Shown: positions 25,657 through 35,175, counted from the first letter of the stretch. The stretch: DNA of 64,000 nt from Flavilitoribacter nigricans DSM 23189 = NBRC 102662 (GCF_002646595.1 NZ_PDUD01000022.1:248001-312000), one strand, 5' to 3'. Notes: generated from the sequence alone by a model not told the origin. Numbers and translations are program-made.

Positions 25657-26289
25657 ATGCTGGAGCTTTTCATCACCGTACTGGCTTCCCTGTTTTCCGT
25701 GGTCAATCCACTCGGAGCCGTACCGGTATTTCTGGCCATGACGCCCACCTACTCCAAAGCCGAACGGGCCCATACCGCCAGAAATACCAGCATTTATTTC
25801 ATCCTGATCCTGACGGTCTTCTTTTTGGCGGGTACACTGATCCTGAGCTTTTTCGGTATCAGTCTGAGCGCCATGCGGATCGCCGGCGGCATTGTGATCT
25901 TCCTGTCCGGTTTCAGTTTGCTGAACGGTAAAATGGCCGAAAGCCGGGCGGTGGATAAAAAAGTGAAACACGAAGCCCTGGAAAAGGACGATATTTCCTT
26001 CTCCCCTATGGCTATGCCCCTGCTGTCCGGCCCGGGATCCATCAGTTTATTGATCAGTTTATACGCCATCCATACCGAATGGTCCCAGCGGTTCCTGATC
26101 ATCGGGGTGATCATCAGTCTGGGCGTTATCATTTTCCTGATCCTGCGTTCAGCGCCTTACCTGTTCCGCATTATGGGGGAAGGCGGCCTGAAGGCTCTGT
26201 CCCGCATCATGGGCTTTATCGTAATGGCCATCGGTATCCAGTATATCATTACCGGTATCTACGATCTGATCCGTACGATGCAGGGCTAA
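25657..26289 (+). CDS. MarC-family membrane protein
   Basis: 210 residues from the ATG at 25657; the earlier ATG at 25597 would run through the hairpin. Six membrane segments and the family signature V-N-P-L-G-A-V-P-V-F-L near the N-terminus, with P-L-L-S-G-P-G-S-I in the middle. MarC/UPF0056 proteins were once linked to multiple antibiotic resistance, but their function is not established. Standing alone downstream of sdhB; no partner genes. Confidence 0.88.
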   Translation: MLELFITVLASLFSVVNPLGAVPVFLAMTPTYSKAERAHTARNTSIYFILILTVFFLAGTLILSFFGISLSAMRIAGGIVIFLSGFSLLNGKMAESRAVDKKVKHEALEKDDISFSPMAMPLLSGPGSISLLISLYAIHTEWSQRFLIIGVIISLGVIIFLILRSAPYLFRIMGEGGLKALSRIMGFIVMAIGIQYIITGIYDLIRTMQG

Positions 26290-26358
26290 TGAATGCCGGC
26301 GGATCGGCTTGGCACGGGAGCTTTTCGGGGCTTCTGAGCGCCCTGTTTCCCAATACAG

Positions 26359-27036
26359 TCATTGCTCCATCCGCAAAGTATGAATATCGGTGATCAGCTG
26401 AGCGATGGAAGCCTTATTCAATCCATTATAGATCCCTCGGATATGGCGTTGCGGATCAATCAGAACGAAGTTCTCCGTATGTAAAAATTCTTCCGGGTCT
26501 TTTTGCAGCCCCAGATCCTCCTCCACGAAGTAATCCTGCCGCCCGAGTTTATAGATCTGTTCCCGATCTCCGGTAAGTAGGTGCCACTTCCGGGCATCCA
26601 CGCCCCTGGCCAGGGCGTAGTCTTGTAGTACCGGGACCGAATCGTGTTCCGGAGTTACGGAATGAGACAGCAGTAAGACGCCATCATCCTCCCAGAACGC
26701 ATCCTGCAGCAAAGCCATATTGGTGGTCATTTTGGGGCAGATACCCGGACAGGAGGTGAAAAAGAAATCCGTCACGTATATCTTCCCGGCTACGGAGCGC
26801 TCCGTAATGGTATCGCCTTCCTGGTTGATCAGTCGGAAAGGAGAGATCCGGTGGAACTGAGCCAGGGAATCACTGCCCGCCTCCAGCCAATGGGGGGTAA
26901 AGGTGGCTTCATCGTAAAAGGGCAAGGAAGCTTCCTGATCTTGCTTCTTGGAACCATTACAAGCCAACATTACTAGCAGAACTAAAAAAAGCACGCCTTT
27001 ACTCAGCATATTGAATTTCTTCTTTATCCAGTTCAT
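26359..27036 (-). CDS. SCO-family copper chaperone, lipoprotein
   Basis: 225 residues. N-terminal lipobox L-V-M-L-A-C followed by a thioredoxin-like SCO1/SenC domain with the copper-binding S-C-P-G-I-C-P-K and a late histidine in L-H-T-E-N-F. It should deliver copper to the CuA site of cytochrome oxidase or act as a periplasmic thiol-redox protein. The start at 27036 overlaps the previous gene by 38 bases; an alternative ATG at 27009 overlaps by 11. It is the last gene of the operon led by the ECF sigma factor at 29808. Confidence 0.9.
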   Translation of the reverse strand: MNWIKKKFNMLSKGVLFLVLLVMLACNGSKKQDQEASLPFYDEATFTPHWLEAGSDSLAQFHRISPFRLINQEGDTITERSVAGKIYVTDFFFTSCPGICPKMTTNMALLQDAFWEDDGVLLLSHSVTPEHDSVPVLQDYALARGVDARKWHLLTGDREQIYKLGRQDYFVEEDLGLQKDPEEFLHTENFVLIDPQRHIRGIYNGLNKASIAQLITDIHTLRMEQ

Positions 27037-27604
27037 AACATAAATTTGCTCGCTTTAAACCAAAGATCCGACCGTTTTTGGCCTCGTAATTATTGTAGAT
27101 CTTTCCATTCTCGCGCCAGGCTCGCTGCGGGCCCTCTTCCCGACCGTACACCAGTTGTATTTCTTTAAACTTTGCCCCACTGCTGTACCATTCTTCCTGC
27201 AGGCCGTGCGCCACGCCCCGATCGTAGTTGGACGCGCTTCTCAGTTTTCCGTTGGACCACCAGCTTTTGGCAGCGCCCTGCTTTTTACCATCCCGGTAAA
27301 AGCATTCAAAACTCAACTGACCGTCTTCGAACCACTTTCGGTACGGGCCTTGTTTTTTTCCGTTTGCGTAGGCGATGGAAGTCGCGATCTGTCCGTTCTC
27401 GTACCTGGAGACCGAAGTCCCCGTGAAAGGCTGATCCCGAAAGTAGATCAGCCCCTCAGCGGGTCGAAGCTCCAGTAATTCTTTTGGTACCCTGATGTCC
27501 TCAACAGCAGCAGTGCCCGCTATAAAGGCCCGATCTGCAGCCAGGAACTGGCCGGCTAAGACCACGGATACTATTCCCAACATGAACGCTCTACCGAATC
27601 GCAT
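26999..27604 (-). CDS. YwqK-like MORN-repeat secreted protein
   Basis: 201 residues with an N-terminal signal peptide (hydrophobic to about residue 23). The rest contains about five W/Y-x-x-G-K/Q-x-x-x-x-x-x-Y/W repeats of the MORN-variant type (for example R-Y-E-N-G-Q-I-A-T-S and W-W-S-N-G-K-L-R-S). Such proteins are often annotated as YwqK antitoxins, but here it is a secreted protein in the SCO operon and no toxin is nearby, so that name is misleading. Its start overlaps the YHYH gene end by 14 bases. Confidence 0.8.
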   Translation of the reverse strand: MRFGRAFMLGIVSVVLAGQFLAADRAFIAGTAAVEDIRVPKELLELRPAEGLIYFRDQPFTGTSVSRYENGQIATSIAYANGKKQGPYRKWFEDGQLSFECFYRDGKKQGAAKSWWSNGKLRSASNYDRGVAHGLQEEWYSSGAKFKEIQLVYGREEGPQRAWRENGKIYNNYEAKNGRIFGLKRANLCYELDKEEIQYAE

Positions 27605-28409
27605 TGGGAGTCCCTTGGTAATTTCCCGGAAACAGAATATAGAATTGGTTCAGGTACTTTTCGTTCTGGATATGGTAGTGGTATTCCGCTTCGGTAGTGT
27701 GCTGTGTGGTGCTGGTATGGCCACCGGATGCATCGAGATCGGTTGGGTAAGTCCCCGTAGCATTACATTTCCGCCCGTACAGAAAAAAACCGTCGGAAAT
27801 GATACCGATCAATTTCTCATCGTCATCCGACCAGGCTTTGGTCTCCAGATGGTAATGGTAACTCTGGGGCCCGGTGTGGGCCGCCGTGTAATCCAGGGAG
27901 GGAATGGCATTATCCAATGGAACATTGGGACCTTCCTGATCGTCGTAGATCATCGATCCGCTGACCGCCATACCGATCGGTCCCAGGCCGGTGGCCGAAC
28001 TGGTAGTCGCCAAAACCGGGCTGGCCGGCACCCGCAGAGTATAAGACCCGTTAAAATCATCGATATTCCCCGGCGCCATCTGCTCGAAGGAAGTCACACT
28101 CGGTTCCACGAATAGCGGATGATTGGAAGCCGCTGCCGGTGTAGTGAGCGTATTTCCCATCGGATCGACGGCCGTCCGTGCCGTCGTATTGGACCAGTAC
28201 GGAGAGGTATGATTGGGTAATCCGTTGGATTCCAGGACGACCTCGTCCCCATCTAAATAAATGGTAAAATTATCCGGATCGAATTCCGCAAAAGCAGCGT
28301 GAAGTTCGGGTTCCCCGACCGGATCGGTCAGGTCATCATCCTGCTGGCAGGAAAAAATAAGGATAGCGCCCAGCGGCAGTAGTAAGCAAGAGAAAACCAG
28401 GTATTTCAT
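27591..28409 (-). CDS. YHYH-domain lipoprotein
   Basis: 272 residues from the ATG at 28409. Lipobox I-L-I-F-S-C, then a domain with two YHYH motifs: Q-S-Y-H-Y-H-L-E-T and E-Y-H-Y-H-I-Q-N, plus D-G-F-F-L-Y-G between them. The family is named for these His-rich motifs and is presumed to bind metal in the periplasm, but no biochemical role is established. It sits between the metal-sensor-like gene and the SCO gene, which supports a metal-related role. Confidence 0.87.
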   Translation of the reverse strand: MKYLVFSCLLLPLGAILIFSCQQDDDLTDPVGEPELHAAFAEFDPDNFTIYLDGDEVVLESNGLPNHTSPYWSNTTARTAVDPMGNTLTTPAAASNHPLFVEPSVTSFEQMAPGNIDDFNGSYTLRVPASPVLATTSSATGLGPIGMAVSGSMIYDDQEGPNVPLDNAIPSLDYTAAHTGPQSYHYHLETKAWSDDDEKLIGIISDGFFLYGRKCNATGTYPTDLDASGGHTSTTQHTTEAEYHYHIQNEKYLNQFYILFPGNYQGTPNAIR

Positions 28410-28454
28410 AATTTGTTTTTCCCTTTGGACCACTACCGGCTAAAAATCCTTCGG

Positions 28455-28919
28455 TTATTCGGAATTTTTTTTCAGATCCAGTAAGATAATATCCAAGGCT
28501 TTACTCATAAAGTCCTCAAAATAAACCGCTTGCTCTTCCTTTAAAATTTCTTTTACTTTTTGAAAATGTTGGTAGGTTACGTTGATCTTGCGGCGTTCCA
28601 GCGCCTGAACCTGGTCCAGGATCGCTGCTTCGTCCACATTTTCTGCGGTGGAGGTAAGTTGAAAAAAGTAGGGTTTCAGCAGGTCGCTTTGTTGGCGGTC
28701 AATCTCATCCAGGGCCCGACTGTGCCGACGCGCCTCCCCTAAAAAAATCTTCCTTTGCTCATCATCCAGATCCAGGATGGCGATGGCCTGATCCAAAAAG
28801 CCGTAATCCGCCCTATTAACCGGTGGTCCGGGTCTGCTGAACAGGAAGACGGCAATAAGCGATACGTTCAGGAACAATAAGGCCCAGGTTGCTGATCTAT
28901 AGAAGGCTTGTGATTTCAT
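28455..28919 (-). CDS. Periplasmic metal-sensor-like protein (CpxP/Spy type)
   Basis: 154 residues from the ATG at 28919. One N-terminal membrane anchor, then a helical hairpin with L-D-L-D-D-E-Q-R-K-I-F and a helix pattern similar to the LTxxQ motif of CpxP/Spy/ZraP proteins. No clear metal ligands. Its ATG overlaps the stop of the preceding gene (ATGA), so the two are translationally coupled. Confidence 0.65.
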   Translation of the reverse strand: MKSQAFYRSATWALLFLNVSLIAVFLFSRPGPPVNRADYGFLDQAIAILDLDDEQRKIFLGEARRHSRALDEIDRQQSDLLKPYFFQLTSTAENVDEAAILDQVQALERRKINVTYQHFQKVKEILKEEQAVYFEDFMSKALDIILLDLKKNSE

Positions 28920-29218
28920 AAGTCGTAAAGTCTGTAATTTGAAATAAGTTGGCGGTCGGTTTCCGCTTCCCACCCGGATCCATCCGATCGGGTTTGATCG
29001 GACGATATGTACCCGCTAACGGCCCAGATATTGAGCAACAGCAAAACCGCTGCGGCCACCGCGGCCAGACGCCACTGCACTACAGGAATAATCTTCGCCT
29101 CCCGGGTACCAAGTCCGGCTTCGATCCGGGCCAGCAGTCCGGGATCGGGACTTGCCTTTTTACTACCCTCCAGGCTATCAAATGCGTTGTCTATCCAATT
29201 TTCCAAATCGTCTTTCAT
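28916..29218 (-). CDS. Small membrane protein, probable anti-sigma factor
   Basis: 100 residues with one membrane helix (about 45-70) after a cytoplasmic N-terminus. It directly follows the ECF sigma gene (29 bases) and is coupled to the next gene by ATGA. There is no zinc H-x3-C-x2-C motif. Position and topology suggest an anti-sigma factor holding the sigma factor of the operon; this is inference. Confidence 0.55.
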   Translation of the reverse strand: MKDDLENWIDNAFDSLEGSKKASPDPGLLARIEAGLGTREAKIIPVVQWRLAAVAAAVLLLLNIWAVSGYISSDQTRSDGSGWEAETDRQLISNYRLYDL

Positions 29219-29247
29219 CGCTGTCATTTTTCTTTAGACTATTAAAA

Positions 29248-29808
29248 TCATTTTTTCCTACGCTCCAGATACATTTTTTCTAATTTGATCCGCAAATTCT
29301 TTTTACCTCGCTGCAATAGCGACTCCACGGCTTTGAGGGAAATTTCCATAATATCGGCTACTTCCTGACGGGGCAATTCCTCCACAAAACTTAAGATAAA
29401 TGCCGTTTTCTGCGTTGCAGGCAGGGTATCGATGGCCCGGAACAAGGCTTTTGCATCTTCCTTCTTTTCCAGCAATATCCCCGGATGGTCAAAGTCGGCA
29501 CGGTTGCTCGGGACGGAGGTGCCCATTCCAAATAGCGAAAATCTTTTTCTTTTCTTGAGCCGGGAAAGTGAGGTATTTACGGTGATGCGATAGATCCAGG
29601 TGCTCACACCGGACCTCCCTTCAAACTGCGCCGCATTCCGGAATACTTTGGTGAACACGTCCTGCGTGATCTCTTCCGCATCCTCCTTGTTTTGCGCATA
29701 GCTCAGCGCAGTATTGTAAACTTTGTCAGCGTACAGTTCATAGACGGCCCGGAAGGCATTTTGGTCTCCCTGACTAATGGATACGATTAATGCTTTTTCA
29801 TTTTTCAA
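29248..29808 (-). CDS. ECF-type RNA polymerase sigma factor
   Basis: 186 residues with sigma region 2 (D-A-E-E-I-T-Q-D-V-F-T-K-V-F-R-N and W-I-Y-R-I-T-V-N), a basic linker (K-K-R-K-R-F), and region 4 (L-P-A-T-Q-K-T-A-F-I-L-S-F-V-E-E-L-P-R-Q-E-V-A-D-I-M-E). First gene of an operon of six, read to the SCO gene at 26359. Likely activates its own operon in response to a periplasmic signal, possibly copper or redox stress. Confidence 0.9.
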   Translation of the reverse strand: MKNEKALIVSISQGDQNAFRAVYELYADKVYNTALSYAQNKEDAEEITQDVFTKVFRNAAQFEGRSGVSTWIYRITVNTSLSRLKKRKRFSLFGMGTSVPSNRADFDHPGILLEKKEDAKALFRAIDTLPATQKTAFILSFVEELPRQEVADIMEISLKAVESLLQRGKKNLRIKLEKMYLERRKK

Positions 29809-29857
29809 AAGCCTTGGTGCTTTGCAGGAATAATCTAACGGTCAGCCTTGGTTTTTG

Positions 29858-32662
29858 TTAGCGCTTAACTACCACTTTTTCGTAAGCTTTTGCCAGGCGA
29901 AATTCAACCTGCTCCGGATTCAGCCGACTGATCACGCCTTTCCGTTCGGCGCTGAGCTCACCGTTCTCGTACAACAAAATAGTCGGCATTTCGTCAGTTT
30001 CCCCTTTCGGGATCCGGATCAACACCGGCTGGTCATTTTGCAGGTATAGATCCTCCCCTTTCACTTCGATACTCACCGTTACAGCCGTTCCGACCGAGAT
30101 CACCTGCCATTGCTCGTAATCAAAGCGATAGACGCCCGAAACGAAGAAGAAGACCGGCTGCCGGTCATCCAGTCGTCGGCGCACAATGGAAAGCAATCCT
30201 TTCTGATAAAAATCGTCGCCACCGGCCAGTTCGTTAACCGAAGCGTTGGCAACGATGTGGTCCTCCACGCCCTGTTCGGCCAGGCTTACCACAATCGCCT
30301 GTGCCCCCGCCGGCTGCAGCGCGGTAGAAAAATCCACCGCACTGACGGCATTCGCATCATCGGCCAAGTAGGGATTGTAGATCACGGCGAACGGATCCTC
30401 CCAGGCCGCCTGCTCTCGCCGGAGGACCAGGGTGGGCAATTGTGCACCCAGCATGGAATCCGGAGCGGTCCTCTTGGAAATAGCCCGCGAGGGTGGTGCC
30501 TGCACGGAAAATACCGACTGATCGGCACTGCCCTTTACCCACAGTTTCATCAGATTATCGGGCTGATCGGAGGTACTCAGGCGAAATACCGCACTGAGAT
30601 CTTTATCGGTCGCCGTGCCTTGCTTATCCTGGAAATAATCGTAGGCTTTATGATCGCCGGCCGCAGAAGACAATTTATCGGTAGACTGCAGGGCCAGCGG
30701 ATGATCTTCGGAATCCCTTATCTCCAGCGTTTGCCCGAGGTTGTGGTAAAAATAATCGTGTCGCTGCGCAGCTGATCCGGCTACAGCGGAGCGAAAAATA
30801 TCCAGTACGTAAGCCTGCTCCGATTCGGTTTGCACGATAGCCGTCAGGCGCTGCTGCTGGGCGTTGGTAGCCGGCTCCACGAAAGAAGCTTTGGAGAAGG
30901 TGACTTTATCGAATTGGGATGCCGGCTGCCCCGAGACCGGAAAAGAATTATCCAACGTATAGGGATGATAGCTCAGCATGGTCCGGTAGGTGGATTGGCC
31001 GTTCACTGCAACGGTATTGTGGGCCGCAAACTGGGAATAATAATCCCGGTGATCCGGATGCCAGTAGCTGGGACCGCGCCCCATATCCGGGCCCAGCACG
31101 TAATTGTTGGCGAATAATTCAAGGCCGATACCATTGGCGTGGGCGTGATTGCCGTAGGCACCGACGGTGGAAGCCATGATGGCGTGCCGGCCGGCACCCA
31201 GTCGCTGCAGGAACATACTCACGCTGGGGGCGTGAAAGGTTGGCGTCATCAGGCCCATGGCGACGGGATCGATATCGGTTTCCGCGTCGCTGTCCAGTTC
31301 ATCTACGTAAAAGAACAAATGAAACAGATCACCGGCCTTACGCGTGTACTCGCCCCGGTCGATCAACTCCTGCAGCATTGCGGAGATAAGTTGCTCCTTT
31401 TCCCGCTCCTGGTATTTGTCATAATGGGCGATCAGCATTTCAAAAATGTCGGGCGAGATCGGTTCGTGCTTAGAATCTCCGAAACCAATGATGTGACCGC
31501 TGGGAAAAAGGTACTGAAACGAGGCCAGGGTGGCTTTCTCTGCGATCGGATAGTCGGCAAAGGCGTCGGTCTCGGTGGCCTGATCGTAGAGGGTGAGCAC
31601 TTCGAGCAGACTGGTGATGACGTGCAGGGAATAGGAAGCCGATTCCGGCCAGATCCCCGTTTCCTGGTCAAAGACCAGGACCGACTCCTTGAGCGCGACC
31701 TGTCGGTCCGTGGTCACTTCAAAGATCTGATCCAGGTAATATTCCTGCCCTTTTCCGTTCGCGTAGCTGGCGTTGTTTTCCAGGGCAGCGGCGAGGTAGA
31801 TCAGGAAATGAGCCTGAAAGAAATTCCAGTTGTTCTCCCCTACCCCATTGACGATGATCTGATCGGCCCACCGCTGAAAGACTTCGATGGTGTGGGATTG
31901 GTCCGATCGGTGCTTCCGCAAATAGTCGTAGAGAAAATCGTAGGCCACCGTCAGGTAAATGGTGATCTTTTCGTGGATCACCTCAAAAGTTGCCAGTCCC
32001 GAGAGGCGTTGCTGGCCGGTCTGGTCTATATCGTAGGGCGCTTCCCGGTGATACATGCCTTCGATGTACTGGGTAAATACCGGCTCGGCAAAGCGCGCGT
32101 AGCGCTCCTCCCCGGTCAGCCAGTACAAAAAGGCCGCATCCTGCACCAACTTCATGATCTTTCGATTGATCCCCTCGATAATATGTCCGGATTTGGATGG
32201 ATGGATCCACTCCTTTTTCCCGCTTTCTTTATGCACCAGATGCATACCGCGCGGATCGTCGAAATAGGGCTCCACGTCGGCGATAGCCGGTTCCAGGTAA
32301 TTCGTTGCCCAATCCCGGGTACCGGAAAAGCGGACCGTCGGCACGGGAGCTTTACCCTCCGAATGGGAGAAGTTCCCACCTTTCAGAAAAACCTTATCGT
32401 GTCTGGTCTTCCAGTTCATCTGAAGCCGGGAAACCATCCATTCCGGATCCTTTTCGCAGAGTGCCACGTAGTGATCTACCTGGGCTTTCAGCTCTTCGAC
32501 ATAGGTCTTTTTCCAGGCTGTATTTTTCTGGGATACCAGGAAAGCCTCCCTCGCACTATCCTTGATGTAGATCCGGGGGTGCTGCGGTTGGGCTAAGCAA
32601 AGCTGACTGAAGGAGAGAAGGACAAATAAAAGGGCGGGCAGGAACGGGCGCAGGGTCATCAT
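29858..32662 (-). CDS. Heparinase II/III-like polysaccharide lyase
   Basis: 934 residues with a signal peptide (L-F-V-L-L-S-F-S-Q-L-C-L-A). The N-terminal half is an alpha-toroid with conserved aromatic residues, the C-terminal half the beta-sandwich of the heparinase II/III superfamily. Motifs include E-S-A-S-Y-S-L-H-V (with the expected Tyr/His), G-N-H-A-H-A-N-G and G-P-D-M-G-R-G-P-S-Y-W-H. Such enzymes depolymerise uronate polymers in the periplasm (heparin, alginate, chondroitin); the substrate is not predictable. It is a long single gene with no SusC/SusD pair nearby. The gene ends 50 bases before the start of the sigma gene. Confidence 0.82.
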   Translation of the reverse strand: MMTLRPFLPALLFVLLSFSQLCLAQPQHPRIYIKDSAREAFLVSQKNTAWKKTYVEELKAQVDHYVALCEKDPEWMVSRLQMNWKTRHDKVFLKGGNFSHSEGKAPVPTVRFSGTRDWATNYLEPAIADVEPYFDDPRGMHLVHKESGKKEWIHPSKSGHIIEGINRKIMKLVQDAAFLYWLTGEERYARFAEPVFTQYIEGMYHREAPYDIDQTGQQRLSGLATFEVIHEKITIYLTVAYDFLYDYLRKHRSDQSHTIEVFQRWADQIIVNGVGENNWNFFQAHFLIYLAAALENNASYANGKGQEYYLDQIFEVTTDRQVALKESVLVFDQETGIWPESASYSLHVITSLLEVLTLYDQATETDAFADYPIAEKATLASFQYLFPSGHIIGFGDSKHEPISPDIFEMLIAHYDKYQEREKEQLISAMLQELIDRGEYTRKAGDLFHLFFYVDELDSDAETDIDPVAMGLMTPTFHAPSVSMFLQRLGAGRHAIMASTVGAYGNHAHANGIGLELFANNYVLGPDMGRGPSYWHPDHRDYYSQFAAHNTVAVNGQSTYRTMLSYHPYTLDNSFPVSGQPASQFDKVTFSKASFVEPATNAQQQRLTAIVQTESEQAYVLDIFRSAVAGSAAQRHDYFYHNLGQTLEIRDSEDHPLALQSTDKLSSAAGDHKAYDYFQDKQGTATDKDLSAVFRLSTSDQPDNLMKLWVKGSADQSVFSVQAPPSRAISKRTAPDSMLGAQLPTLVLRREQAAWEDPFAVIYNPYLADDANAVSAVDFSTALQPAGAQAIVVSLAEQGVEDHIVANASVNELAGGDDFYQKGLLSIVRRRLDDRQPVFFFVSGVYRFDYEQWQVISVGTAVTVSIEVKGEDLYLQNDQPVLIRIPKGETDEMPTILLYENGELSAERKGVISRLNPEQVEFRLAKAYEKVVVKR

Positions 32663-32742
32663 TACGGGTTTTGGTTTAACCTACAGACCCACTTGCCGAT
32701 CGTTCGCCCTTACAGGATAGCAGCATATAAATTGCGGGCCGT

Positions 32743-33948
32743 TTACTGGGAAAGCAGCGCCCAACGCTCTTCGATCTTACCCTTATGGTAAACCAGTAGA
32801 TCGCCGAACTGCAAGAACACGAATTCACTCTGGTGGGGTCGCAAAAAAACGAAATCATCTACCTCCAGTTCCGCTCCCGGCGGCAGATTGATCATGGATT
32901 GGTTGGTACTCGGCCCGAACAGCGGATTTTCTTTGGCTCCCGGCGGAAAAACATAATCAGCCCGCCAGTAACCCCCGTAGATAAAATAGGCATTGCGATA
33001 GGACGGTTTAATTCGGCTGAGCCGACCCGCTACCTTTTCCAGTCCCGGTAAAGTAGTGTCCTTCAGTTTCTTCAGTATTGGTGTGGCAATAAAAGCAGCG
33101 GGATGAAAGTCCTGCAATTCAGGCGTATCAAAAGTCGTTGGTTTTACCAGGCAGGAACCGGCCGAGATCTCGTTCAGTACGGAAGCCCGGCTACCGTGTA
33201 ACGCAAGAGTAGGGCTCCCCCCTCCGTTGAAGGTAAGCTGCTCGTTCCAGAGGGCGGGGAACTGTTCCCGAATGGTCTGAATGCACGACCGGTAACGATC
33301 ATCGGCCATCTGAAAAGCACGATCCGGGCTGCGGAGTATTCTCGGCAACTTGACCACGTGCGGTTCGTAGCCCATCAATCCGCTCAGCCGGAGTTGTTGC
33401 GGATGATCGCTGATCAGTTGTAAAACTTCTGCCAGCGCTTCCGGTCCGGAAAAGCCGCCGCGGTGCAATCCGACATCGATTTCCAGATTCAATCGCAAAG
33501 TCCCGCCCAGGCTGCGGGCCAGATCGAGGTATTCCCGGGCTCTTTCCCGGGTGTCGATCAGCCATTGCACTTGTTTATAAGGATCAAAACCCCGCTCGGC
33601 AAGAACGTTCTGGTAATAATAAGCCGCAGTCTTCACCGGCATGGGTTTACCGAGTAAAATATCCGCGCGGGAATCCAGCCAGCGGGAGAGATCCGAAAGG
33701 AAAGGCTGGTGAAAGACCATCAGTTTTTGGCTGCCGCTTTTGTCCATCAGGTAGCGGAGCAGATCGGAAGATGGGAGTGATTTTACCACTATTCGAAAAT
33801 CAAGATCGGGACGCAGCGTGGATAGCAGGGTCTCGATATTCCGGTCGAGCCGTTCCCGGTCGATGATCAGACTGGGAATGGCTCGTGGCTGATCTTTGAG
33901 CGTTCGGTTCAGTTGCTGGAAATAGCCGGCATCCTCCATGTGATACAA
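32743..33948 (-). CDS. PLP-dependent enzyme, D-threonine aldolase / alanine racemase fold
   Basis: 401 residues. The N-terminal TIM barrel has Lys56 in F-R-I-V-V-K-S-L as the PLP lysine, and a middle region I-D-V-G-L-H-R-G-G-F-S-G typical of the DSD1/alanine racemase family. The C-terminal beta domain ends in R-P-H-Q-S-E-F, similar to the metal-binding end of D-serine dehydratase-like enzymes, where His and Cys hold zinc; here the Cys is not obvious. It may be an aldolase or dehydratase on a D-amino acid. Start could be the ATG at 33939. It is the last gene of a three-gene group with the aspartyl protease and the membrane protein. Confidence 0.75.
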   Translation of the reverse strand: MYHMEDAGYFQQLNRTLKDQPRAIPSLIIDRERLDRNIETLLSTLRPDLDFRIVVKSLPSSDLLRYLMDKSGSQKLMVFHQPFLSDLSRWLDSRADILLGKPMPVKTAAYYYQNVLAERGFDPYKQVQWLIDTRERAREYLDLARSLGGTLRLNLEIDVGLHRGGFSGPEALAEVLQLISDHPQQLRLSGLMGYEPHVVKLPRILRSPDRAFQMADDRYRSCIQTIREQFPALWNEQLTFNGGGSPTLALHGSRASVLNEISAGSCLVKPTTFDTPELQDFHPAAFIATPILKKLKDTTLPGLEKVAGRLSRIKPSYRNAYFIYGGYWRADYVFPPGAKENPLFGPSTNQSMINLPPGAELEVDDFVFLRPHQSEFVFLQFGDLLVYHKGKIEERWALLSQ

Positions 33949-33984
33949 TTAGTTTGTGAGATCTTTTATACCTGATCGGCACTC

Positions 33985-35175
33985 TTATTTCAGCACTGTA
34001 TTTTCAAGACGAAGCTCCAGGTGCTGGCCTTGTGCATCGATAAGCTGAATAAAAAATTCATCGCTGAGTTCGTGCTGCACATAATCGCAATAATCATTTC
34101 CATTTGCAAAATCCAGCCCGTCGATTTTCAGGACCTGCATATTCGGCCGGATACCCGCCCGATCGGCTTTCGAATTTTCTATTACCGACTGGACGTAAAT
34201 CCCTTTATCGACGGCGTAGCCCAGACTGAAACCGCGCGAACGGGCCGGATCCCGCGTTTTCCCGCCGGGCTCCATATAAAGCACCTGATTTTCCCAATCA
34301 ATGGTTACCCGAAACCTGGATAACAGCTTATTGCCTATGGATACCGTTTTTCCGGTGCGCAGCATTACGTCCTCCGGTTGCAGGCGATCCATACGGAGTG
34401 AATCCGTAAAGGCGATCTCCCGATCCAGGGGAACGGAAGTCCCAATGATCCCGGTCTGCCGAACGCCCTTCTCGGATAGGGTTTCCCGGATGATCCCCCG
34501 GTCTTTAAGTCTACTAAATATATCCCGGCTCAAAGAGACCGATCCGTTGGAGCCGTAATCCAGCAATACCTTACCCACCGTAGCCGATCCCAGATCCACA
34601 TCCAGAAAAATATTATACTGGTAATCGGTCTCGAAAAGGACGATGGCGTAGGCATTCAATGCCTCCTGGTCAATGGTACTGAACAGGGACAAAGCTCCCT
34701 GCTCCTGATCAATGATCCAGTTACTATGTCTGATCAGATTGGAACCAATAATGCCGTCGATTCCGATGCATCCCAGAATTGGATTGGCGGCAAAATCCCC
34801 GACAAATGCGGTCTGCTCCCGGAAGGAAATACCTCCGATATCAATAGCATCAACCTGCACCCAGTTGACCTTTTTTCTATTGTGGTCGCTGTCTACGATC
34901 GTTCCCCTGCTCACCGTTTTAAAACCAAATTCCCGCTGCAGGCGATCCGAGATGCTGAAAGGCGCTCCCGAATCGAACAAAAACCGGTAAGATTTTCCCT
35001 GGATCGAGACCGGCACCAGTATCAGGTCCTTTTGTATTTCAATTGGAACAGTCGCGCGGAACTCCTCCTGCTCCACCTCACCGTATTGGATCGCCTCCGT
35101 CCATTTAACGGTACATCCGCTGATCAAAAAGCACCAAATGCCCGGGAAAAGCAGGATGAGCAATTTATTTTTCAT
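33985..35175 (-). CDS. Secreted aspartyl protease with PDZ domain
   Basis: 396 residues from the ATG at 35175, where a lipobox (F-L-I-S-G-C) follows; the ATG at 35232 adds no signal. Two retropepsin-like halves: F-L-F-D-S-G-A-P-F in the first, and L-L-D-Y-G-S-N-G in the second. The C-terminal 85 residues form a PDZ domain (G-I-Y-V-Q-S-V-I-E-N-S-K-A-D-R-A-G-I-R). It resembles the lipoprotein aspartyl proteases of Bacteroidota; the paralog at 47157-48344 has a changed active site. Likely periplasmic, cellular target unknown. Confidence 0.82.
   Translation of the reverse strand: MKNKLLILLFPGIWCFLISGCTVKWTEAIQYGEVEQEEFRATVPIEIQKDLILVPVSIQGKSYRFLFDSGAPFSISDRLQREFGFKTVSRGTIVDSDHNRKKVNWVQVDAIDIGGISFREQTAFVGDFAANPILGCIGIDGIIGSNLIRHSNWIIDQEQGALSLFSTIDQEALNAYAIVLFETDYQYNIFLDVDLGSATVGKVLLDYGSNGSVSLSRDIFSRLKDRGIIRETLSEKGVRQTGIIGTSVPLDREIAFTDSLRMDRLQPEDVMLRTGKTVSIGNKLLSRFRVTIDWENQVLYMEPGGKTRDPARSRGFSLGYAVDKGIYVQSVIENSKADRAGIRPNMQVLKIDGLDFANGNDYCDYVQHELSDEFFIQLIDAQGQHLELRLENTVLK

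Noticed and set aside
26999-27604. Toxin-antitoxin interpretation of the YwqK-like gene
   Set aside because: The protein is secreted and sits in the SCO operon, and there is no partner toxin; the name comes from repeat similarity only.
31139-32596. 485-residue open frame antisense to the heparinase-like gene
   Set aside because: Long antisense frames arise from the coding bias of the real gene; no domain is visible on this strand.
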